From: Blastococcus colisei
GTDB taxonomy: Bacteria; Actinomycetota; Actinomycetes; Mycobacteriales; Geodermatophilaceae
Reading direction: 5' to 3'
Assembly (NCBI RefSeq): GCF_006717095.1
Contig: NZ_VFQE01000001.1
Location: 2,604,001 to 2,668,000 of the forward strand
Length of the DNA: 64,000 bases
Made by a program: the position numbers and the translations under genes. A model generated the notes under the pieces. It did not search any database. It had not been told where the DNA came from and worked only from the letters and a program-made list of their open reading frames with translations. Shown in pieces: positions 58,409 to 64,000 of this stretch (positions are counted from its first letter, which is position 1; each line of letters begins with the position of its first letter).

Positions 58409-59266
58409 TCAGAGGCCGACGAGCTCCTGGAGGGTGCCGAGCTCCTCCTTGGACAGCTTGCGGATCGAGCCCGAGCGCATCCGCTGCAACTGGATGGGGC
58501 CGACGGCGGTACGCGTGAGCCGCGAGACGGGCAGACCGACGTGCGCCAGCAGGCGCCGGACGATGTGCTTGCGGCCCTCGTGCAGGACGACCTCGGCGAC
58601 CGACTGCCCGGCGTGGGTGTCGACGACCCGGAAGCTGTCCGCCTTCACCGGCCCGTCGTCCAGCTCCACCCCCGAGCGGAGCCTGCGGGCCAGGTCGCGG
58701 GGCACCGACCCCGACACCTGGGCGAGGTAGGTCTTGCGGACCTCGTAGGAGGGATGGGCGAGCCGGTGAGCCAGTTCGCCGTCGTTGGTGAGGAGCAGCA
58801 GCCCCTCGGTGTCCTGGTCCAGCCGGCCGACGTGGACCAGACCCTTGGCCAGGTCGCCGACCATGTCACCGACGCAGGCGCGGTTGCGGTCATCACTCAT
58901 TGCGGTGATGACGCCCGGTGGCTTGTTCATCGCGTAGGTGACCCGGTCCTCGCGGATCTCGATCCGGACGCCGTCGACGGCGATCTTGTCCTTGGCCGGG
59001 TCGACGCGCATGCCCTGCACCTGGACCACGGCGCCGTTCACGCTGATCCGGCCGGCCTCGATCATGTCCTCGCACACGCGTCGCGAGCCGACCCCGGCCC
59101 GCGCGAGCACCTTCTGCAGCCGCTCGCCCTCACGGTCCTCGTCGGGTTCGGCCGAGGGCCGGTCGCCGGGGTGGACCGGGGCCAGCTCCATGTCCTCCGA
59201 CCAGCCCTCGCCGGCGTCGGTGGTGCTCTCGTCGAGCGGATCGGAGTCGTCGGGTACGGCGTTCAT
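58409..59266 (-). CDS. rluB: Pseudouridine synthase RluB-type
   Basis: Makes pseudouridine in 23S rRNA (285 residues). After a disordered acidic N-terminus (about 45 residues) comes an S4 RNA-binding domain (RLQKVLARAGVGSRRVCEDM) and the RsuA/RluB catalytic domain with HVGRLDQDTEGLLLLTNDGE, where the aspartate is catalytic, and HEGRKHIVRRLLAHVGLPVS. ATG 59266 is the first start in a frame that continues antisense through scpB. It lies 53 bases after scpB. Confidence 0.94.
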   Translation of the reverse strand: MNAVPDDSDPLDESTTDAGEGWSEDMELAPVHPGDRPSAEPDEDREGERLQKVLARAGVGSRRVCEDMIEAGRISVNGAVVQVQGMRVDPAKDKIAVDGVRIEIREDRVTYAMNKPPGVITAMSDDRNRACVGDMVGDLAKGLVHVGRLDQDTEGLLLLTNDGELAHRLAHPSYEVRKTYLAQVSGSVPRDLARRLRSGVELDDGPVKADSFRVVDTHAGQSVAEVVLHEGRKHIVRRLLAHVGLPVSRLTRTAVGPIQLQRMRSGSIRKLSKEELGTLQELVGL

Positions 59267-59319
59267 CGCCGCCCAGTCTCCCACCCCCGGGAAAGGTCGC
59301 CGGTCACACCGAAGGCGGG

Positions 59320-60210
59320 TCAGGAGTCGGGGTGTTCGTCCAGCATCGCCGCGGTCTCCGGCAGGAAGGGTGCGAGCTCCGGGAGGTCGGCCAGGCTCTC
59401 CAGCCCGAGCCGTTCCAGGAACAGCGGCGTCGTGGCGTACAGGCCACCACCGCTGTCGGGGTCGCTGCCCACCTCGTGCACCAGCCCGCGGGTGAGCAGG
59501 GTGCGCATGACGCCGTCCACCCCGACGCCGCGGATGGCCGAGACCCGGGCCCGGGTGACCGGCTGGCGGTAGGCGATCACCGCCAGCGTCTCCAGTGCGG
59601 CCTGGGTCAGCCGGCTGCGCTGCCCGTCGACCAGGTAGCGCTCCACGACCGGGGCGTGCTCGTCGCGGGTGTAGAGCCGCCAGCCCTCCCCCACCCGCCG
59701 CAGCACGAGCCCCGAGCGCCTCCGGTCGTAGTCCTCGGCGAGCGCTGCCAGCCCGGTGCGCGCCTGCTCGACCGGGCACCGCAGCGCGGCCGCGAGCGTC
59801 TCGACGTCGACCGGGTCGTCCATGACGAACAGCAGGGCCTCGAGGCCGCCCTGGAGCTCCTCGGGGTCGAGCAGCTCGAGCTCGTCCGCCGGCTCCTCGG
59901 GCGCCGGCTCCCCTGCCGGCACGTCGGCCGGCGTGGGGTCCTGCGGCGGGGCAGGCCGGGGATCGGGCTCCTGCGGGGCCGGCGCCGGCTCCGGAGACGG
60001 CTCGACCGGCTGCTCGGCCACCCGCGCGGCCAGCTCGGCAGCGACGGCGTCCCATGCGCCGGGGTCCTGCTCGCCGCGCCCCTCGGCGAGCTCACGGGTC
60101 GCGGCGAGCTCCGCGGCCAGCGCCTCCCAGGAGATGGGTGCGTGGTCCTGCTCCGGACGGTCGAGCCCCTCCGGGAGGTCCTGGCCCGGTGGTCCCTGTT
60201 CGCCGCTCAC
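59320..60210 (-). CDS. scpB: Segregation and condensation protein B
   Basis: Winged-helix subunit of the SMC-ScpAB condensin (296 residues). Residues 1-115 are a Pro/Glu-rich extension. The core starts ELQGGLEALLFVMDDPVDVE and continues LTQAALETLAVIAYRQPVTR, AIRGVGVDGVMRTLLTRGLV and GGLYATTPLFLERLGLESLA. GTG 60210 overlaps the scpA stop. It works with ScpA and SMC in chromosome compaction. Confidence 0.95.
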   Translation of the reverse strand: MSGEQGPPGQDLPEGLDRPEQDHAPISWEALAAELAATRELAEGRGEQDPGAWDAVAAELAARVAEQPVEPSPEPAPAPQEPDPRPAPPQDPTPADVPAGEPAPEEPADELELLDPEELQGGLEALLFVMDDPVDVETLAAALRCPVEQARTGLAALAEDYDRRRSGLVLRRVGEGWRLYTRDEHAPVVERYLVDGQRSRLTQAALETLAVIAYRQPVTRARVSAIRGVGVDGVMRTLLTRGLVHEVGSDPDSGGGLYATTPLFLERLGLESLADLPELAPFLPETAAMLDEHPDS

Positions 60211-61082
60211 GTGTACTCCTCGTCCACGTCGGGTTGCGCGCCGGCATCGTCGCCGGCGCCGTCCACGTCACCGCTCCGGCTGTCCGCCGGGGCGGTGCCG
60301 CCGGTCCAGCGCACGTGCAGCTCACCGAGGGGTGTCAGCTGCTCGAACACGACGCGCTGCTGCCGGTAGAGCTCCAGCAGCGCGAGGAAGCGGGCGACCA
60401 CCTCCAGGGTGTGCCCGCAGTCGGCGGTGAGCGCCCGGAAGGTCGCCGTCCCCGAGCGCACCAGGTGGTTGCGGACGGCCAGCAGCTGTTCGGCGACGCT
60501 GACCGGCGGGGCGTGCAGGTGGGAGACGCTCACGACCTCGGGCGCCTTGGGCGTCAGCACCCGGGCGGCCATGGCCGCGAACTGCTCGGGGCTCAGGTCC
60601 AGCAGCACCTCGGGCACGAGGTCGGCGAACCGCGGCTCGAGCGCCGCCGCGCGGGGATAGCGGTGCGCGGCCTCGGTCTCCCGTTCGCGCAGGAAGCGGG
60701 CCGCCTGCTTGTAGGCCTTGTACTGCAGCAGCCGGGCGAACAGCAGGTCACGCGCCTCCAGCAGCTCCAGGTCCTCCTCGTCCTCGACGTCGGCTGCCGG
60801 GAGGAGCCGGGCGGCCTTCAGGTCGAGCAGGGTGGAGGCCACGACCAGGAACTCGCTGGCCTGGTCGAGATCGAGCTGGTCGCCCAGCGCCCGCAGGTGG
60901 GCGATGAACTCGTCGGTGACCGTCGAGAGCGCGATCTCGGTGACGTCGAGCTTGTGCTTGCCGATCAGCTGCAGCAGCAGGTCGAACGGGCCCTCGAAGT
61001 TCGTGAGCTTGACCGTGAAACGCGCCGGCGCGGCCTCGGAGACCGGGGAGGTCTCCGAGGCCGCGCCGGCGTCACTGCTCAC
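60207..61082 (-). CDS. scpA: Segregation and condensation protein A
   Basis: Kleisin subunit of the SMC complex (291 residues from GTG 61082; GTG 61088 is also possible). VKLTNFEGPFDLLLQLIGKH and KLDVTEIALSTVTDEFIAHL form the N-terminal SMC-binding region, followed by LDQASEFLVVASTLLDLKAA and the C-terminal winged helix (LEVVARFLALLELYRQQRVV). Residues 5-20 are encoded by a perfect 21-base inverted repeat, which could fold the start of the message. Confidence 0.94.
   Translation of the reverse strand: MSSDAGAASETSPVSEAAPARFTVKLTNFEGPFDLLLQLIGKHKLDVTEIALSTVTDEFIAHLRALGDQLDLDQASEFLVVASTLLDLKAARLLPAADVEDEEDLELLEARDLLFARLLQYKAYKQAARFLRERETEAAHRYPRAAALEPRFADLVPEVLLDLSPEQFAAMAARVLTPKAPEVVSVSHLHAPPVSVAEQLLAVRNHLVRSGTATFRALTADCGHTLEVVARFLALLELYRQQRVVFEQLTPLGELHVRWTGGTAPADSRSGDVDGAGDDAGAQPDVDEEYT
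61024..61070. repeat. Perfect 21-bp inverted repeat in the 5' coding region of scpA
   Basis: Arms at 61024-61044 and 61050-61070 are exact reverse complements with a GGGGA spacer. The stem would be very stable in mRNA and begins 12 bases after the chosen start codon. Confidence 0.92.
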
Positions 61083-61122
61083 GGACACCGAGCCTAGGCC
61101 CGGCGGGTGGGAGGGCCGTCGT

Positions 61123-61638
61123 TCACTCCCCGCGCAGGCGCCGCACCAGGATGGACTCGTCGCCGCGCTCACCGAGGTCGGCGAGCAGGACCGAGATCGC
61201 CTCGCGCACGATCCGGCCACGGTCGGCCGCGACCCCGTGCTGGCCCCTGAGGGTCAGCCGGGCGCTCTCCAGGGCGAGCAGCTCGTCCGCGGAGATGTAG
61301 ACGGTGATCTTCTCGTCGTGCTTGGTGCGGTCCGCCCGGCGGACCGGCCGGCCACGGGTCGGGACGTGGGGCTGCAGGGTCGGGACCGGCTGCGCCACGC
61401 CGCGGAAGCCGGCGAGCTGGTCGCCCTGGGCCGCCGCGCCACCGGGGACGAGGGTCAGCGGCATGCTCTGCTGCGCCTCCCCCGTCTCGTCGCGGCGACC
61501 GGCGGAGGACCCGCGCAGGGCCGGCGAGCTGGTGGTCGAGCTCAGGCTGGGCAGCTCGGTCACCTCGGGAGTCGAGGATGCCGAGTCGGTGCGCCGGAAC
61601 AGCTCCGACGCTCCAGGCAGAACCGGACGACGCGTCAT
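61123..61638 (-). CDS. Ribbon-helix-helix-like protein of unknown function
   Basis: Protein of 171 residues. The first 105 are disordered and Ser/Pro/Thr-rich. The end (HDEKITVYISADELLALESA, RLTLRGQHGVAADRGRIVRE and AISVLLADL) looks like a ribbon-helix-helix/CopG-type DNA-binding domain. It sits between parA and scpA, where actinobacteria often have a small hypothetical gene; a role as a ParA partner is possible, but it is not ParB. Confidence 0.75.
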   Translation of the reverse strand: MTRRPVLPGASELFRRTDSASSTPEVTELPSLSSTTSSPALRGSSAGRRDETGEAQQSMPLTLVPGGAAAQGDQLAGFRGVAQPVPTLQPHVPTRGRPVRRADRTKHDEKITVYISADELLALESARLTLRGQHGVAADRGRIVREAISVLLADLGERGDESILVRRLRGE

Positions 61639-61698
61639 GCCGACACCTCTTCGCTGGCGCTCGTCGGCTGCATGACCCGAGTCGCTGTGCCCTTGGGC

Positions 61699-61794
61699 GA
61701 TCTCGCAAGCTCGATCACGACGCTCCTCGCTTCGCTCGTCGTCGCCGTGATCGGCGATGCTGTGTCCTCTTGTGACCTCGCAAGCTCGGTCACA
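61699..61794. repeat. Two related near-palindromes between parA and the RHH gene
   Basis: GATCTCGCAAGCTCGATC (61699-61716) and a longer 24-base copy at 61771-61794 (TGTGACCTCGCAAGC then TCGGTCACA) share CTCGCAAGCTCG and are each near-palindromic. The second overlaps the parA stop. They could be intergenic repeats, terminators or a binding site for the RHH protein. Confidence 0.6.
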
Positions 61795-62692
61795 GTGACA
61801 GCACCTCCTTGGCGAGGTCGCGGTACGCCGAGGCGCCCGACGACGTGGGCGCCCACGTGGTGATCGGCTGTCCGGCGACCGTGGTCTCCGGGAACCGCAC
61901 GGTGCGCTGGATGACGGTCTGGAACACCACGTCGTCGAAGGCCTCGACGACCCGGCTGAAGACCTCGCGGCAGTGCACGGTCCGCGAGTCGTACATCGTC
62001 GCCAGGATCCCGGAGATCTCCAGCGACGGGTTCAGCCGCTCCTTGACCTTGTCGATCGTGTCGACGAGCAGGGCCACGCCGCGGAGGGAGAAGAACTCGC
62101 ACTCCAGCGGGATGATCACGCCCTGGGCCGCGGTCAGCGCGTTGACCGTGAGCAGGCCCAACGAGGGCTGGCAGTCGATCAGGATGTAGTCGTAGTCGTT
62201 GCGCACGTCGGCGAGCACCCGCAGCAGCGTCTGCTCCCGGGCGACCTCGCTGACCAGCTGCACCTCGGCCGCGGACAGGTCGATGTTGCTCGGGACCAGG
62301 TCCAGCCCGGGGATGTCGGTCGGCACGCGCACGTCGGCCAGCGTGGTCTTCCGCTCCATGAGGGCGTTGTAGATCGTCCGGTCCATGTTCTGGGCCGGGA
62401 TGCCCAGACCGACCGACAGCGCACCCTGCGGGTCCAGGTCGATGAGCAGGACGCGGCGGCCGTACTCGGTCAGCGCCGCTCCCAGGTTGATGGTGGACGT
62501 CGTCTTGCCGACGCCACCCTTCTGGTTGCACATCGCGATGACGCGGGCGGGCCCGTGCTCCGTGAGGGGCTTGGGCTCCGGCAGGGGGCGCTGTCGTGCT
62601 CTCGCCGGGTCCTGCCGGGAGATCGCCCCCATCTCGGGGCCGCTGTCGTGCGGGCGCGCGACGGCAGAGGCCGCGTCCGCTCGGGTAGCCAT
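61790..62692 (-). CDS. parA: ParA/Soj-family chromosome-partitioning ATPase
   Basis: Deviant Walker ATPase (300 residues). MCNQKGGVGKTTSTINLGAA is the Walker A with signature lysine, VLLIDLDPQGALSVGLG the A' motif, and YILIDCQPSLGLLTVNALTA Walker B. It has a 50-residue disordered N-terminus. ParB is not adjacent, so this is the ParA-like protein of the scpAB locus rather than the origin-proximal parAB. ATG 62692 was chosen because the upstream frame is Arg-rich. Confidence 0.93.
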   Translation of the reverse strand: MATRADAASAVARPHDSGPEMGAISRQDPARARQRPLPEPKPLTEHGPARVIAMCNQKGGVGKTTSTINLGAALTEYGRRVLLIDLDPQGALSVGLGIPAQNMDRTIYNALMERKTTLADVRVPTDIPGLDLVPSNIDLSAAEVQLVSEVAREQTLLRVLADVRNDYDYILIDCQPSLGLLTVNALTAAQGVIIPLECEFFSLRGVALLVDTIDKVKERLNPSLEISGILATMYDSRTVHCREVFSRVVEAFDDVVFQTVIQRTVRFPETTVAGQPITTWAPTSSGASAYRDLAKEVLSL

Positions 62693-62905
62693 GGGTCTCG
62701 TTGCCTCCACCTCGTGCCGATCCCGGTCGTGCCGGGTGCGGTCAGCCGTCCTGACCGCTCGGGTGATGAGGACGCTACGAAGGGTGGCGAGGATTCCCGA
62801 ACAGGCACGCCGGACCACTTGTCGACATGGCGATTACTGACTACGCCTGTGACTGCTCCAGCCGAACCGGTTCCAGAACCTGCCAAAGCGCTCGGTCGCA
62901 TGGTG

Positions 62906-63835
62906 TCAGGTCAGGGCCCTCGGATGACTGGTCGCGTACACCTCGCGGAGCCGGTCGACGGTCACCAGCGTGTACACCTGCGTGGTGGTCACCGACGCGT
63001 GGCCGAGCAGCTCCTGGACCACGCGGACGTCGGCCCCGCCGTCGAGCAGGTGGGTCGCGAACGAGTGCCGCAGCGTGTGCGGTGAGACGGTCGCCGGCTC
63101 CAGGCCGGCACGCTCGGCGGCCGACCGCAGGATCGCCCACGCGCTCTGCCGCGAGAGCGGCCCACCCCGCACGTTGAGGAAGAGCGTGCCGCCTCGGACG
63201 CCGCCTCGCTTACCTGTCAGCCCGTTGGCCGCCAGCGCCGGACGCGCGCGCACCAGGTAGTCCTCCACCGCACGCAGGGCGTAACTGCCCACCGGGACGA
63301 CGCGTTCCTTGCCGCCCTTGCCCGCCAGCCGCACCGCCGCCTGCCCGCGGTCGAGGTCGTCGACGGCGAGGCCCACCGCCTCGGAGATGCGCGCTCCCGT
63401 GCCGTAGAGCAGCTCCAGCAGGGCGCGGTCCCGGAGGCCCCGCGGCGCCTCGACGGCACCCGCCGCCTCGATGAGGGCCACGACCGACTCGACCGGAACC
63501 GCCTTGGGCAGCCGGCGGGCGGGTGTCGGCGGGCGCACCTCGTGGGCGACGTCGTCGGGCACGATCCCGTCCAGCAACGCGAACCGGTGCAGGCCGCGGA
63601 CGGCGACCACCGCGCGCGCCGCCGACGTCGCCGACAACGGCGGGTGGTCGTCGTCCCCCTGTCGCAGGGCGGCCAGGAAGCCGGAGACGTCGGACTCGGC
63701 GACCTCACCCAGACCGCGCACGCCGGCGGCGGCCAGGTACTCGGCGTAGCGGCGCAGGTCGCGGCGGTAGGAGGCGATGGTGTTGGGCGCCAGCCCGCGC
63801 TCGACGGTGAGGTGGTCCAGGTAGCCGGTCACCAC
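62906..63835 (-). CDS. xerD: Tyrosine recombinase XerD
   Basis: Site-specific recombinase that resolves chromosome dimers at dif (309 residues). The SAM-like N-terminal domain starts [20 protein letters not shown]. The catalytic residues are in [19 protein letters not shown] (R), [14 protein letters not shown] (K), [17 protein letters not shown] (H and R) and [16 protein letters not shown] (H and Y). The start is GTG 63835, or 63832; AGGAGG farther upstream (about 63881) suggests that a non-standard CTG near 63873 might add about 12 residues. Confidence 0.95.
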   Translation of the reverse strand: MVTGYLDHLTVERGLAPNTIASYRRDLRRYAEYLAAAGVRGLGEVAESDVSGFLAALRQGDDDHPPLSATSAARAVVAVRGLHRFALLDGIVPDDVAHEVRPPTPARRLPKAVPVESVVALIEAAGAVEAPRGLRDRALLELLYGTGARISEAVGLAVDDLDRGQAAVRLAGKGGKERVVPVGSYALRAVEDYLVRARPALAANGLTGKRGGVRGGTLFLNVRGGPLSRQSAWAILRSAAERAGLEPATVSPHTLRHSFATHLLDGGADVRVVQELLGHASVTTTQVYTLVTVDRLREVYATSHPRALT

Positions 63836-63870
63836 CCGTTCGACGTGGGGGCCCGCGTTCAGCGTGGTCG

Positions 63871-64000
63871 TCAGGGCAGGACCTCCTGGAGCGGCACGGC
63901 GCTCAGGCCGTGCGCCTCGGCGACCTCCGGCAGGACCACCTGCCCGCCGACCACGTTGACGCCGTGGGCCAGAGCCGGATGGCTGCGGACCGCGGCAGCG
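63871..64000 (-). CDS. ald: Alanine dehydrogenase, C-terminal part
   Basis: Only the last 42 residues lie in the window: [30 protein letters not shown] and VPLQEVLP, which match the end of L-alanine dehydrogenase (NAD-dependent alanine to pyruvate). The start is beyond the right edge. Its position next to xerD agrees with actinobacterial gene order. Confidence 0.85.
   Translation of the reverse strand, partial: AAAVRSHPALAHGVNVVGGQVVLPEVAEAHGLSAVPLQEVLP

Noticed and set aside
61639-61789. parS site near parA
   Set aside because: The dyads do not resemble the TGTTTCACGTGAAACA-type parS consensus and parB is not adjacent.

Overview
This is a GC-rich chromosomal window from an actinobacterium, most likely of the Geodermatophilus/Blastococcus/Modestobacter type. 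That placement is inferred from base composition, GTG/ATG starts that overlap upstream stops, and the core gene order ald-xerD-parA-scpA-scpB-rluB-aroH-cmk-der. No marker gene in the window proves the genus.

Layout. 1-5078: a double PAP2 membrane phosphatase, an alpha/beta hydrolase, a membrane-anchored molybdopterin oxidoreductase and a phospholipase D/cardiolipin synthase-like enzyme. 5647-9911: a tightly coupled catabolic operon with a frameshifted M20 carbamoylase, an M20 amidohydrolase, a diaminopropionate ammonia-lyase and an AhpD-like protein. 10436-18745: an orphan complex I-like cluster (NuoA, H, J, K, L, M, N). It has no NADH or Fe-S module. In their place is one unusual NuoB/NuoD-like fusion protein that lacks cluster cysteines and carries a Met/His tandem repeat.

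18922-40590: a multi-metal and redox island. It starts with ArsR, a cysteine-rich copper-storage protein and DUF305-type proteins. Next comes a compact regulon (about 23.8-32.8 kb) in which five transcription units carry near-identical TACTAY-N5-RTAGTA operators and encode their own BlaI-type repressor and M56 metalloprotease. The regulon includes SCO1, small Met-rich proteins, thiol-redox lipoproteins, CcdA, an extra Lgt and a remnant of a copper P-type ATPase. It is followed by zinc/cadmium-type CDF and ZIP transporters with an ArsR, a broken MFS gene, two pyridine nucleotide-disulfide oxidoreductases (one is MerA) and MerR.

41111-49256: three glycosyltransferase/sugar-oxidoreductase transcription units, probably for a surface glycan. 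49426-52967: a FolP2-like protein, an orphan DNA methyltransferase, a Rho-N-domain protein and an endonuclease V-like protein without catalytic aspartates. 53100-53449: an integrase remnant beside tRNA-Pro(GGG). 53663-64000: an MMPL transporter, then the conserved chromosome-segregation and housekeeping block.

How it fits together. The metal island combines sensing (ArsR, TetR, BlaI/M56, MerR), binding and delivery (Csp, DUF305, SCO1), thiol redox (ResA/TlpA/CcdA), lipidation (Lgt) and efflux. Motifs shared between the promoter of the Nuo-like cluster and the ArsR/DUF305 promoters, and the MDHGS-type repeats shared by the NuoB/D-like protein and the DUF305 lipoprotein, suggest that the complex I-like enzyme belongs to the same metal response. 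Several accessory genes carry single-base frameshifts, while the long core blocks are intact.
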